From Lolium rigidum (Eukaryota; Streptophyta; Magnoliopsida; Poales; Poaceae), in contig NC_061514.1 of NCBI RefSeq assembly GCF_022539505.1, positions 246,934,124 to 246,998,123 of the forward strand: a stretch of DNA of 64,000 nucleotides, written 5' to 3'. Below, in pieces: positions 24,314-37,366 of the stretch (its first letter is position 1; every line of letters begins with the position of its first letter). A program made the position numbers and the translations under genes. The notes beneath the pieces are model-generated. The model had not been told where the DNA came from. It did no database searches and was given only the letters and a program-made list of their open reading frames with translations.

Positions 24314-25541
24314 TATATATATTTAAAAATAATTTCCCTCGATAAAACGTTTCACACATTTCTGGAGAAGGATTAGTGTGTTTTCTACAAAATCGTAAAA
24401 AGGAAAACCGATAGACAAACATTGCAACAACACCCTAAAGCCACATATTTTGTCGTTTAGTTTTATGATATAAAAAGAGCAATACCATTCCTTAACCAAA
24501 GAGAATAAGTTTGACAGCACAATATTTACCATTAATAAGTTTCGTTCTCAATATATAATCAAAATTCATCCATCCATGTTATATGATCTAGTATATTTTA
24601 ATAATACTATGCCTTACTATTATTTTCTTTAGCACGGAAGGCGTCGAATGACATGGAATCTGCATTAAATCGGTGATGTATGTGCATTTACAGAAAGGGC
24701 TCGAAGAAAAAAAAAATCTAGGTACGGCCATCCATGCCTCCGTCGGTGACTAGACCACTTGCGGAAGTACATGAGAACGTCATCGTACCAAAGCCTAAGA
24801 AGATCCTTTGCGGGCGGAAGAACAAGCTCGGGCAACCATCAGGCTCGAACGGAGCAGGGCCATCCTCTCATGGCAAAAGATAGTGGCGGGCAACCAGCTC
24901 CGCCGATTGGCGAATGTTGTTGGTGTAGCACACTCCAGAGGCTCCAAACTCCATCTCCATGATCTCCAATGACATTGCGCAAGGAATGAGACTTGAGGCG
25001 CAAATGTCTTGTAGTAGTATCTTCACGACGAGTATTGGCCATAGGAATAGATTCTTGTGAGGCCACTTGATCTTCATCATGGTTTGGATGCTCGCCTTGA
25101 CCATCATCGTTATTGTATGGGGCATCATCATCATCATCATCATCACGAGAGCCGGATGAATCAGAGGTATTGGGAAAAGTAGTATCTGAGATATTTGTCC
25201 CCGAGCGATCCGGTGTAGAATTTGAAGCTTGGCCTTGATCACTTGGTGGTGGTTGTTATTGTAGATGAGCTTGCGGTTGCGGTTGTTGTTGTTGTTGATG
25301 TCGAACTTGAGGTTGTGGTAGTGGTTGACTTGCACTTGTTTGCTCAATGGAAGAAGTTTGACATTGTGGTGTAGATGGCTCCACTTGGGTGGAACGTGGT
25401 CCTTCCCTGGTACTCATAGAAGGTAGCTCTTGAGGTCGGCGAATGTCAACACCATCCTCCCTACGACATCCGGGGGAATTGCATCTCCTTTCTCACAAGA
25501 AGCACTTCGCTCCTCCACAGATCTATCATCTTCATCGAATG

Positions 25542-26398
25542 TCACATCACAAGATTCCACAACTCGTCCATTGGACTTGTTGAAGACTCTATAGGCGTGA
25601 GAGTCCGTTGCATAGCCAACAAAAATTCATTCTTGTGCTTTTGAATCAAACTTGGATAGGCGTGTGTCCTTGACAAGCACATAGCACTTGCATCCGAAGA
25701 CCTTGAAGTAGGAAATATTGGGCTTGTTACCGGTAAGGATCTCAATGGTGTCTTCTCTAAACCCTTGCGAAAGTAGAGGCGATTAGTAGCATGGCAAGCA
25801 GTTGAGATAGCTTCTGCCCAAAAATTATAGTTGGACTTGTACTCCATCATCATTGTTCGAGCGGCTTCAATCAAGGTTCGATTCTTCCTTTCGGCCACCC
25901 CATTTTGTTGGCGGTATATGGCGAGGAGTATTGATGTTGGATTCCTTCTTCGCCGAGGAAGTCATCCAAGGTGTAGTTCTTGAATTCCATTCCATTGTCG
26001 CTCCTTATTGCGAGGATCGTGGTGTCGTACTTGCGTTGAACTTGGTTGGCAAACTCCATCATGGTCCGTTGAGTCTCACTCTTGTACTTGAAGAAGAATA
26101 CCCAACAATAACGTGAATAGTCATCAACGATGACGAGGCAATACTTCTTTCCTCCAAGACTTTCATGAGACGGTGGACCGAAGAGATCAACATGTAGAAG
26201 CTCCAAGCACCTTGTGGTAGATATGGTTGTCTTGGTGTTGTGAGGAGCTCCATGCATTTTTCCTTGAATGCAAGCCCTACAAACACGATCATTGCAAAAG
26301 GAAACATCTTCTTTTAGTCCGAGAATGTGGCCCCCCTTGTGGAGACTTTGCAAAGTCCTCATGTTGACCCATGGGCTAGTCGGCGATGCCATAACCAA
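25542..26398 (-). pseudogene. Copia integrase, broken
   Basis: The core domain shows LLHVDLFGP (first catalytic Asp), IRSDNGMEFKNY (second Asp) and, after a frame change near 25885, AERKNRTLIEAARTM, whose Glu region precedes the helix usual in Copia. Upstream, WLWHRRLAHGS (about 26390-26365) is the GAG-pre-integrase zinc block and CRACIQGKMH carries the paired Cys. After 25720 the frame becomes noisy. The enzyme would insert element cDNA; this copy cannot. Confidence 0.85.
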
Positions 26399-26778
26399 CC
26401 CCTGTCACCTTTAGCGAATATGCAAAGAGCGGATGATGTTGTCTTTCCGGAGAAGTCAACAACATACAACCCGCTCTCCACATATCCAACAAAGGCTACA
26501 CGGAGTGTCTTGCTCCACAAGAGGACCACCATATGTTCATCGAAAAAGGTACAAAGACCCATGCGTGCAATTTGATGAACGGAAAGTAAATTGTAACCAA
26601 GGGTCTCGACAAGGAGGACATTCACTAGTGAAATATCGGGTGTTACCACCACCTTGCCAAGACCCAATACCTTTGAGCTTGTGTTGTCGCCATAAGAAAC
26701 GGTAGAATGAGATGGCTCGAGGTCGACAACAATTTCCTTGCTTCCGGTCATATGACTTGTGGCTCCACTATCAACCAC
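26359..26778 (-). pseudogene. Copia aspartic protease and GAG-pre-integrase part
   Basis: VDSGATSHMTG at the start of this segment is the Copia protease active site (D-S-G). It is followed by VLGLGKVVV and NLLSVHQIARMG, standard Copia blocks. The frame is open through to the GAG-pre-integrase HRRLAH motif. It is part of one polyprotein with the gag segments upstream. Confidence 0.85.
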
Positions 26779-26836
26779 CCATTTAGCACCACCGGAAGCA
26801 TAGTCCTACAAGGAATCAAGTCTTGGATTTAGGTAC

Positions 26837-29215
26837 CTATTTCTCAATGGGTCCTATCATGTTAGTAACAAGGGGTTTGGGAACCCAAATAGTCCAATCA
26901 GCATTGTCCTCATGAGGACCAATAAAGAGAGCACCAATATGTCCATAGTAATCAACAAAGAGAACATGAGAAGGGTTGTTAGCACCGGCGTAGCCCCTTG
27001 TGGTGGGATCGGGAACTCCACCCCTCCTTGGGTTAGACTCACCTCCCTCACGGGTGATACCCATGTTCTCGTTGTTCTTTTTCTTCTTCTTCTTGGTCCT
27101 TCTTATTCTCTTCCTCTTTGGCTTCGTAGCCACTCCCCCTTCATTGCAAGAGCCATCATTGGCTCCATCTTTAGCTTCAGTGACTCCTTCCAAGTATTGG
27201 ACTTGGATTTGGAGTCTATCAATCTTGTCCTTCAAACGATTGACTTCATCTTCATGTTCCGGGTGAGGGTGAGTGATATCAAACACTTCGAACTCCTTCG
27301 CCTTGTTCACCAAGAAATGCTCCATCAATGCTTCTTCTTGGAGAGAGTTCATCTTCATGAGTAGGCGCTTGTGGCTCTCCAAAGTGGCAATGTCACCTTC
27401 ATGGTTGCAACATACACGGTCCTTGCTCAAAGGAAAGTACTCCTTCAAGGCTTCCTCTTGCATGGAATTGATCTCCATGAGCTTGGCCTTGCTCCTCTTC
27501 AAAGAGGAAATTTCTTCCTCATGATCACAACAAGTGACCTTCTCTTTGCTCATGCGGAGGCACTCCATCAAGAACTCTTCTTGCATACCACTCAACTCCA
27601 AGAGCTTGTCCTTGGTCTTCTCAAGGGCGGCAATCTCTTCTTCATGATTGCAACACGATGTCTTCTCCTTGCTCAAGCGATAATACTCATCCAAGGCTTC
27701 TTCTTGAAGGGAATTGACCTTCAAGAGCAATGCATTATGCCTGTTCAAAGAAGCAACTTGATCAACAAGCTCGTCACAACAAGAGTTAGGGACTTCGTCT
27801 TCTTTCTCCTTGCGAGCTTCATCTTGAGGATGATCACATATCTCGGAGAGAAGCACAAACTTACTCTCCAAGGATTTGAAGTCCTTGGTGAGAGTTGCAA
27901 CTTCCTCGAGCAACAATTCATGGTCATCCTCAAGAAAAAGCTTCTTCTTCTTGAGCTCACCCACCAATCCAAGAGCATGATCTCGGTCCTTGGTGAGTTG
28001 GGAGATGATAGCATTGTTGGAGTCTTCAACGGTAATGACACTTTCTTCAAGAAATATCCGCAAGTTTTGCTCCTCCTCATGAGCTTGAGTGAGAGAGGCA
28101 ATCTCATTTGCCACCTCCCTCTCAAGCCTCTCCTTCTCCTCTATAAGGTCTTGAGCCGCACCAAGTTGAGCCATGAGGGCCTCAACATGGGTCTTGGTAT
28201 CCCCTTCCATGTTAGTGAGAAAAGCATCCAAACCCACAATCTCACGCTTAATGGTAAGACTAGTGGCATCATAAATAGACATGGCATTACAAGAAGATGT
28301 AGGTTTGGAAGGGGATTCTACCTCCGACGATAACTTTACCATGAGGCAACGGGAGTTGTTGGCGACGAGGTTCTCATTAGGAGAGTCAAAGAGGGAGATG
28401 GAGGGAGTGGAAATGGCGATGGCGGCCACACCCTCTTCTTCCTTGTTCGAGCTCTTGTCTTCACGCTCTTCACCTTCATCGGAGGAATACTCCTCACGGA
28501 TAATGAAAGATCTAGGCTTCTTGGTGAAGGAGACGTTGGTGTCGCCGGGCTTGGAGGAGAACTTGGATAATCCTTTGGAGAGGGATTTGAGCTTGTCCTT
28601 GCGGACGAGCCTTCCACCATTGTCTTCCCTTCTCTCATAGACACAATCCGCAACAAAATGACTTTTGTCGCCGCAATTGTAGCATGTTCTCCCCTTTGCC
28701 CCTCCCTTGGGCTCTTGGAGAAATTTCTTGGAGAGTCACGAGGTGAGTATCTTCTTGGTCTTGAGCTTCTAGTCTTGTTCCCATCCCAAAAGCTCTTGGC
28801 GCCGAGAGCCATGTGTTCATGATAGTTGGTCTTGAGATCATCCGGACCCCACTCAATGGGATCCTCATCACTTTCACTAGCTTAATGCTCCTTCATCTTC
28901 AAAGCGAGGTTGGGCTTGCGGGTGTTGTGAGCACGTGCAACAAGATCCTCCGCATTCTTCTTGGAGATGTCCAAAGCGATGACTTCGCTAAGGACTTTTC
29001 ATCGGATGTCATAGCGCGGAAGGAGGCATTTTGGCGGATGGCCGTCAACTTGACTTCCCCATAAGGGAGGAGAGCATTGTAGTACTTTCGCTTGATCCAA
29101 TGGTCATCCACAAAAGTAGCTCCAAGATCTTGCATTTGTACGGCAAGAGCGATGAGGCGCAGGTACATTTCTTCGGGAGATTCTCCTTCAATCATGACGA
29201 AGTTGTTGATACGTC
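26837..29215 (-). pseudogene. Copia gag with CCHC knuckle and Cys-Cys-His coiled-coil repeats
   Basis: The UBN2-type gag part (29215-28899) shows GESPEEMYLRLIAL and LLPYGEVKLTAIRQ; its N terminus is removed by the Gypsy insertion. A CCHC knuckle, CYNCGDKSHFVADC, lies at about 28690-28640. From 28429 a 530-codon open frame is almost entirely predicted coiled coil. It includes four units of about 40-42 residues, each marked by a Cys-Cys pair (27781, 27655, 27532 and 27412 on the minus strand), three of them reading CC(N/D)HE, with the recurring phrase MNSLQEEAL. A basic block KPKRKRIRRTKKKKKKN follows. Long coiled coils after gag are known in Sirevirus-type Copia, but this exact repeat is one I do not recognise. 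Confidence 0.8.
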
Positions 29216-29216
29216 T

Positions 29217-30803
29217 CCGACGTATCGATAATTTCTTATGTTCCATGCTACATTATTGATGATATCTACATGTTTTATACACATTATATGTCGTATTTAT
29301 GCATTTTCCGGCACTAACCTATTAACAAGATGCCGAAGAGCGAGTTGCTGTTTTCTGCTGTTTTTGGTTTCAGAAATCCTACAAAGGAAATATTCTCGGA
29401 ATTGGACGAAATCAACGCCCAGGGGCCTATTTTTCCACGAAGCTTCCAGAAGTCCGAAGGAGAGTCGAAGTGGGGCCACGAGGTGGCGACACACCAGGGC
29501 GGCGCGGCCCAAGCCCCGGCCGCGCCGGCTCGTGGTGTGGGCCCCTCGTGCCGCCTCTTTACCCGCCCTTCCGCCTACTTAAAGCCTCCGTCGCGAAACC
29601 CTCCGTACCGAGAGCCACGATACGGAAAACCTTCATCGAGACGCCGCCGCCGCCAATCCCATCTCGGGGGATTCTGGAGATCACCTCCGGCACCCTGCCG
29701 GAGAGGGGATTCATCTCCCGGAGGACTCTTCATCGCCATGATCGCCTCCGGAGTGATGAGTGAGTAGTTCACCCCTGGACTATGGGTCCATAGCAGTAGC
29801 TAGATGGTTGTCTTCTCCTCATTGTGCTTCATTGTTCGATCTTGTGAGCTGCCTAACATGATCAAGATCATCTATCCGTAATACTATATGTTGTGTTTGT
29901 CGGGATCCGATGGATAGAGAATACTATGTTATGTTAATTATCAAGTTATTACCTATGTGTTGTTTATGATCTTGCATGCTCTCCATTATTAGTAGAGGCT
30001 CGGCCAAGTTTTTGCTCTTAACTCCAAGAGGGAGTATTTATGCTCGATAGTGGGTTCATGCCTCCATTAAATCCGGGACGGTGACGGAAAGTTCTAAGGT
30101 TGTGGATGTGCTTGTTGCCACTAGGGATAAAACATTGATGCTATGTCTAAGGATGTAGTTATTGATTACATTACGCACCATACTTAATGCAATTGTCTGT
30201 TGTTTTGCAACTTAATACTGGAAGGGGTTCGGATGATAACCTCGAAGGTGGACTTTTTAGACATAGATGCATGCTCGGATAGCGGTCTATGTACTTTGTC
30301 GTAATGCCCAATTAAATCTCACTATATTTATCATATCATGTATGTGCATTGTTATGCCCTCTCTATTTGTCAATTGCCCGACCGTAATTTGTTCACCCAA
30401 CATGCTTTTATTTTATGGGAGAGACACCTCTAGTGAACTGTGGACCCCGGTCCTATTCTTTACATCGCATACAATCTACTGCAATACTTGTTTTACTCGT
30501 TTTCTCGCAAGCAATCATCTTCCACACAATACGGTTAATCCTTTGTTACAGCAAGCCGGTGAGATTGACAACCTCACTGTTTCGTTGGGGCAAAGTACTT
30601 TGGTTGTGTTGTGCAGGTTCCACGTTGGCGCCGGAATCCCTGGTGTTGCGCCGCATTAATTCCGCCACCATCAACCTTCAACGTGCTTCTTGGCTCCTCC
30701 TGTTTCGATAAACTTTGGTTTCTTTCGAGGAAAACTTGCTATCGTCTCGCATCACACCTTCCTCTTGGGGTTCCCAACGGACGTGTGTCAACTGCACGCA
30801 TCA
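29217..30803 (+). repeat. 5' LTR of Athila-like copy 2
   Basis: It starts TGATACG and ends GCATCA, followed by the tRNA-Asp primer site TGGCGCTGTTGCCGGGGA at 30815-30832. A TATA-like CTACTTAAAG lies near 29575. It pairs with 35768-37366. Confidence 0.9.
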
Positions 30804-31059
30804 AGCTCTTTTTCTGGCGCTGTTGCCGGGGAGATCAAGACACGCTGCAAGGGAGTCTCCACTTCCCAATCTCTTTACTTTGTTTTTTGTCTTGCTTTAT
30901 TTTATTTACTACTTTGTTTGCTGCACTTAAACAAAAACACAAAAAAAAATTAGTTGCTAGCTTTACTTTATTTACTGTCTTGCTTTCTATATCAAAAACA
31001 CAAAAAAATTAGTTACTTGCATTTACTTTATCTAGTTTGCTTTATTTATTACTGCTAAA

Positions 31060-33176
31060 ATGAATACCCCTGAAAATACTAAGTTGTGTGACTTCACAAC
31101 CACAAATAATAATGATTTCCTATGCACACCTATTGCTCCACCTGCTACTACAGCAGAATTCTTTGAAATTAAACCTGCTTTACTGAATCTTGTCATGAGA
31201 GAGCAATTTTCCGGTATTAGTTCCGATGATGTCTGCTGCCCATCTTAATAATTTTGTTGAACTATGTGAAATGCAAAAGTATAAGGATGTAGATGGTGAT
31301 ATTATTAAATTGAAATTGTTTCCTTTCTCATTAAGAGGAAGAGCTAAAGATTGGTTGTTATCTTTGCCTAAGAATAGTATTGATTCATGGACTAAATGCA
31401 AGGATGCTTTTATTGGTAGATATTATCCCCATGCTAAAATTATATCTTTGAGGAGTAGCATAATGAATTTTAAACAATTGGATAATGAGCATGTTGCACA
31501 AGCTTGGGAAAGAATGAAATCTTTGGTTAAAAATTGCCCAACCCATGGACTGACTACTTGGATGATCATCCAAACCTTCTATGCAGGACTAAATTTTTCT
31601 TCGCGGAATTTATTGGATTCAGCTGCTGGAGGTACCTTTATGTCCATCACTTTGGGGGCGGCTACAAAGCTTCTTGATGATATGATGATAAATTACTCTG
31701 AATGGCACACGGAAAGAGCTCCACAAGATAAGAAGGTAAAATTTTGTCGAAGAAACCTCTTCCTTGAGTGATAAGATTGATGCTATTATGTCTATGCTTG
31801 TTAATGATAGGACTAATGTTGATCCTAATAAAGTTCCGTTAGCTTCATTGGTTGCCCAAGAAGAACATGTTGATGTGAACTTCATTAAAAATAATAATTT
31901 CAACAACAATGCTTATCGGAACAATTCTAGTAATAACTATAGGCCATATCCTTATAATAATGGTAACGGTTATGCTAATTCTTATGGGAATTCTTACAAC
32001 AATAATAGGAACACACCCCCTGGACTTGAAGCTATGCTTAAAGAATTTATTAGTACACAAACTGCTTTTAACAAATCTGTTGAGGAAAAGCTTGATAAAA
32101 TTGATATCCTTGCTTCTAGAGTTGATAGACTTGCCTCTGATGTTGATCTTTTAAAATTGAAAGTTATGCCTAATAGGGATATTTATAATAAGATTACTAC
32201 TACAGCAAATGCCATCCAAGTTAGAATTAATGAGAATATAAGATTAATGGCTGAATTGCGTGCTAGGTGGGATAGAGAAGAAAATGAAAAACTAGCTAAA
32301 GAGAATAATGTAGCTAAAGTTTGGACTATTACCACCACAAGTAATGTTGATTCCTCACATGTTGCTGCACCTCCTACTATCAATGGTAAAATAATTGGTG
32401 TTGGCAATGTTACTACTCCTAGTGCAAAGCGTGCAAAATTGCCGGAAACTGCTAAAACTGCTGAAACTGCTTGTGATAAAACTGCTGAAATTTTTTCCAA
32501 CCTTGGGGACAATGATCCCATTGCTGTAGCTCATAATGATTTAGATTTTGATGATTGTCACATCTCTGAAGTTATAAAGTTCTTACAAAAACTTGCTAAG
32601 AGTCCTAATGCTAGTGCTATAAATTTGGCCTTTACAAAACATATTACAAATGCTCTCATAAAAGCTAGAGAAGAGAAACTAAAACTTAAAACTTCTATTC
32701 CTAGAAAGCTAGAGGATGGTTGGGAGCCCATCATTAAGATGAAGGTCAATAACTTTGATTGTAATGCTTTATGTGATCTTGGTGCAAGTATTTCCGTTAT
32801 GCCTAAGAAAATTTATAATATGCTTGACTTGCCACCATTGAGAAATTGTTATTTGGATGTTAATCTTGTTGATAATGCTATAAAGAAACCTTTGGGGAGA
32901 GTTGATAATGTTCGCATTACCGTTAACAATAACCTTGTCCCCGTTGATTTTGTTGTCTTGGATATTGAATGCAATGCATATTGTCCCATTATATTGGGAA
33001 GACCTTTTCTTCGAACTGTTGGAGCTATCATTGATATGAAGGAAGGTAATATTAAATATCAAGTTCCTCTCAAGAAAGGTATGGAACACTTCCCTAGAAA
33101 TAGAATGAAGTTACCTTTTGATTCTATTATTAGAACAAGTTATGATGTTGATACTTCGTCTCTTGATAATACTTGA
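31060..33176 (+). pseudogene. Gag and aspartic protease of Athila-like copy 2
   Basis: Same architecture as copy 1 but better preserved. The ATG is at 31060; one extra base falls near 31231 and one near 31747. After that, 31764-33176 is a single 470-codon frame through the Asn-rich linker, a Lys/Glu-rich part and the retropepsin-like domain (CDLGASISVMPKK near 32775, ILGRPFLRT near 32990). The stop TGA at 33174-33176 is the natural end, since copy 1 stops at the same place. If the two single-base breaks were sequencing errors this gene would be intact. Confidence 0.87.
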
Positions 33177-35767
33177 TATACACTTTCGCGCCTAGCCGAA
33201 AGGCGTTAAAGAAAGCGCTTATGGGAGACAACCCATGTTTTTACTACAGTATTTTTGTTTTATATTTGAGTCTTGGAAGTTGTTTACTACTGTAGCAACC
33301 TCTCCTTATCTTAGTTTTGTGTTTTGTTGTGCCAAGTAAAGTCTTTGATAGTAAAGTGAATACTAGATTTGGATTACTGCGCAGCTTATAAATTTCTTTG
33401 CTGTCACGAATTTCGACCTGCCTCCTCGTAGGTAGCTCAGAAAATTAAGCCAATTTACGTGCGTGATCCTCGGGTATGTATGCAACTTTCATTCAATTTG
33501 GGCATTTTCATTTGAGCAAGTCTCGGTGCCTCAATAAAATCCATCTTTACGGACTGTTCTGTTTTGACAGATTCTGCCTTTTTATTTCGCATTGCCTCTT
33601 TTGCTATGTTGGATGAATTTCTTTGATCCATTAATGTCCAGTAGCTTTATGAAATATCCAGAAGTGTTAAGTATGATTGTGTCACCTCTGAACATGTTAA
33701 TTTTTATTATGCACTAACCCTCTAATGAGTTGTTTCGAGTTTGGTGTGGGGGAAGTTTTCAAGGATCAAGAGAGGAGAATGATGCAATATGATCAAGGAG
33801 AGTGAAAGCTCTAAGCTTGGGGATGCCCCGGTGGTTCACCCCTTCATATTCTAAGAATACTCAAGCGTCTAAGCTTGGGGATGCCCAAGGCATCCCCTTC
33901 TTCATCGACAACATTATCAGGTTCCTCCCCTGAAACTATATTTTTATTCCATCACATCTTATGTGCTTTGCTTGGAGCGTCGGTTTGTTTTTGTTTTTGT
34001 TTTTGTTTGAATAAAATGGATCCTAGCATTCATTGTGTGGGAGAGAGACACGCTCCGCTGTTGCATATGGACAAATATGTCCTTAGGCTTTACTCATAGT
34101 ATTCATGGCGAAGGTTGAATCTTCTTCGTTAAATTGTTATATGGTTAGAATCGGGAAATGCTACATGTAGTAATTCTAAAATGTCTTGAATAATTTGATA
34201 CTTGGCAATTGTTGTGCTCATGTTTAAGCTCTTGCATCATACACTTTGCACCAATTAATGAAGAAATACATAGAGCTTGCTAAAATTTGGTTTGCATATT
34301 TGGTCTCTCTAAAGTCTAGATAATTTCTAGTATTGAGTTTTGAACAACAAGGAAGACGGTGTAGAGTCTTATAATGTTTACAATATGTCTTTTATGTGAG
34401 TTTTGCTGCACCGTTCATCCTTGTGTTTGTTTCAAATAACCTTGCTAGCCTAAACCTTGTATCGAGAGGGAATACTTCTCATGCATCCAAAATCCTTGAG
34501 CCAACCACTATGCCATTTGTGTCCACCATACTTACCTACTACATGGTATTTCTCCGCCATTCCAAAGTAAATTGCTTGAGTGCTACCTTTAAAATTCCAT
34601 CATTCGCCTTTACAATATATAGCTCATGGGACAAAATAGCCTAAAAACTATTGTGGTATTGAATATGTACTTATGCACTTTATCTCTTATTAAGTTGCTT
34701 GTTGTGCGATAACCATGTTCCTGGGGACGCCATCAACTCTTTGTTGAATATCATGTGAGTTGCTATGCATGTCCGTCTTGTCTGAAGTACGAGAGATCTA
34801 CCACCTTAATGGTTGGAGCATGCATATTGTTAGAGAAGAACATTGGGCCGCTAACTAAAGCCATGAATCATGGTGGAAGTTTCAGTTTTGGACATATATC
34901 CTCAATCTCATATGATAACACTAATTGTTGCCACATGCTTATGCATTAAAGAGGAGTCCATTATCTGTTGTCCATGTTGTCCCGGTATGGATGTCTAAGT
35001 TGAGAATAATCAAAAGCGAGAAATCCAAAATGCGAGCTTTCTCCTTAGACCTTTGTACAGAGCGGCATGGAGGTACCCCATTGTGACACTTGGTTAAAAC
35101 ATGTGTATTGCGATGATCCGGTAGTCCAAGCTAATTAGGACAAGGTGCGGGCACTATTAGTATACTATGCATGAGGCTTGCAACTTGTAAGATATAATTT
35201 ACATAACTCATATGCTTTATTACTACCGTTGACAAAATTGTTTCATGTTTTCAAAATAAAAGCTCTAGCACAAATATAGCAATCGATGCTTTCCTCTTTG
35301 AAGGACCTTTCTTTTACTTTTATGTTGAGTCAGTTCACCTATTTCTCTCCACCTCAAGAAGCAAACACTTGTGTGAACTATGCATTGATTCCTACATACT
35401 TGCATATTGCACTTGTTATATTACTCTATGTTGACAATTATCCATGAGATATACATGTTACAAGTTGAAAGCAACCGCTGAAACTTAATCTTCCTTTGTG
35501 TTGCTTCAATACCTTTACTTTGATTTATTGCTTTATGAGTTAACTCTTATGCAAGACTTATTGATGCTTGTCTTGAAGTACTATTCATGATAAGTCTTTG
35601 CTTTATGATTCATTTGTTTACTCATGTCATTACCATTGTTTTGATCGCTGCATTCATTACATATGCTTACAATAGTATGATCAAGGTTATGATGGCATGT
35701 CACTCCAGAAATTATCTTTGTTATCGTTTACCTGCTCGGGACGAGCAGTAACTAAGCTTGGGGATGC
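33177..35767 (+). other. 3' non-coding region of copy 2 with hairpin and polypurine tract
   Basis: Collinear with 16714-19295. The perfect hairpin GGGGATGCC-CAA-GGCATCCCC is at 33877-33897. The polypurine tract AAGCTTGGGGATGC ends at 35767. No coding potential. Confidence 0.8.
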
Positions 35768-37366
35768 TGATACGTCTCCGACGTATCGATAATTTCTTAT
35801 GTTCCATGCTACATTATTGATGATATCTACATGTTTTACACACATTATATGTCGTATTTATGCATTTTCCGGCACTAACCTATTAACAAGATGCCGAAGA
35901 GCCGCTTGCTGTTTTCTGCTGTTTTTGGTTTCAGAAATCCTACAAAGGAAATATTCTCGAAATTGGACGAAATCAACGCCCAGGGGCCTATTTTTCCACG
36001 AAGCTTCCAGAAGTCCGAAGGAGAGTCGAAGTGGGGCCACGAGGTGGCGACACACCAGGGCGGCGCGGCCCAAGCCCTGGCCGCGCCGGCCTGTGGTGTG
36101 GGCCCCTCGTGCCGCCTCTTTACCTGCCCTTCCGCCTACTTAAAGCCTCCGTCGCGAAACCCTCTGTACCGAGAGCCACGATACGGAAAACCTTACTGAG
36201 ACGCCACCGCCGCCAATCCCATCTCGGGGGATTCTGGAGATCACCTCCGGCACCCTGCCGGAGAGGGGATTCATCTCCCGGAGGACTCTTCATCGCCATG
36301 ATCGCCTCCGGAGTGATGAGTGAGTAGTTCACCCCTGGACTATGGGTCCATAGCAGTAGCTAGATGGTTGTCTTCTCCTCATTGTGCTTCATTGTTCGAT
36401 CTTGTGAGCTGCCTAACATGATCAAGATCATATATCTGTAATACTATATGTTTTGTTTGTCGGGATCCGATGGATAGAGAATACTATGTTATGTTAATTA
36501 TCAAGTTATTACCTATGTGTTGTTTATGATCTTGCATGCTCTCCGTTATTAGTAGAGGCTCTGGCCAAGTTTTTGCTCTTAACTCCAAGAGGGAGTATTT
36601 ATGCTCGATAGTGGGTTCATGCCTCCATTAAATCCGGGACGAGTGACAGAAAGTTCTAAGGTTGTGGATGTCGTTGTTGTCACTAGGGATAAAACATTGA
36701 TGCTATGTCTAAGGATGTAGTTATTGATTACATTACGCACCATACTTAATGCAATTGTCTGTTGTTTTGCAACTTAATACTGGAAGGGGTTCGGATGATA
36801 ACCTCGAAGGTGGACTTTTTAGGCATAGATGCATGCTTTGGATAGCGGTCTATGTACTTTGTCGTAATGCCCAATTAAATCTCACTATATTTATCATATC
36901 ATGTATGTGCATTGTTATGCCCTCTCTATTTGTCAATTGCCCGACTATAATTTGTTCACCCAACATGCTTTTATTTTATGGGAGAGACACCTCTAGTGAA
37001 CTGTGGACCCCAGTCCTATTCTTTACATTGCATACAATCTACTGCAATACTTGTTTTACTGTTTTCTGCAAGCAATCATCTTCCACACAATACGGTTAAT
37101 CCTTTGTTACAGCAAGCCGGTGAGATTGACAACCTCACACTGTTTCGTTGGGGAAAAGTACTTTGGTTGTGTTGTGCAGGTTCCACGTTGGCGCCGGAAT
37201 CCCTGGTGTTGCGCCGCATTACATTCCGCCACCATCAACCTTCAACATGCTTCTTGGCTCCTCCTGGTTCGATAAACCTTGGTTTCTTTCTGAGGGAAAA
37301 CTTGCTACTGTCTGCATCACACCTTCCTCTTGGGGTTCCCAACGGACGTGTGTCAACCGCACGCAT
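35768..37366 (+). repeat. 3' LTR of Athila-like copy 2, cut by the gap
   Basis: Starts TGATACG directly after the polypurine tract and runs to GCACGCAT at 37366, two bases short of the end seen in the 5' LTR (30803). The gap begins there. Confidence 0.9.

Larger units (their letters stand above)
24890..29216 (-). mobile_element. Copia retrotransposon, 3'-truncated and split by a Gypsy insertion
   Basis: Gene order on the minus strand is gag, CCHC knuckle, coiled-coil region, protease, GAG-pre-integrase, integrase, as in Copia. It stops just after the linker that normally precedes reverse transcriptase (LRLKSHSLRNVIGDH near 24990), so reverse transcriptase, RNase H and the 3' LTR are lost. 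At 29216 gag is cut by the Athila-like copy 2. The rest of its 5' side is expected beyond that element, where an LTR start on the same strand is found at 37467-37605 after the gap. Confidence 0.85.
29217..37366 (+). mobile_element. Athila-like Gypsy retrotransposon, gag-protease only (copy 2)
   Basis: Same family as 12747-20897. 5' LTR 29217-30803, internal region 30804-35767, 3' LTR from 35768 running into the gap; only about the last two LTR bases are missing. It inserted in the Copia gag gene. The five bases before it are GTTGT; the matching duplication would lie inside the gap. It has no reverse transcriptase or integrase. Confidence 0.9.

Noticed and set aside
25105..25160. ATC/ATG trinucleotide run and poly-Met frame as a regulatory repeat
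   Set aside because: A short microsatellite in the Copia integrase to reverse-transcriptase linker; the poly-Met frame is a shadow of an Asp-rich linker.
27000..27266. Possible membrane protein (run of Phe/Leu)
   Set aside because: The hydrophobic run is the complement of the Lys/Arg-rich block in Copia gag, not a gene.
27371..28333. 320-codon plus-strand open frame opposite the Copia gag
   Set aside because: It is antisense to the coiled-coil gag frame, Leu-rich because the sense strand is rich in Lys/Glu codons; no domain.
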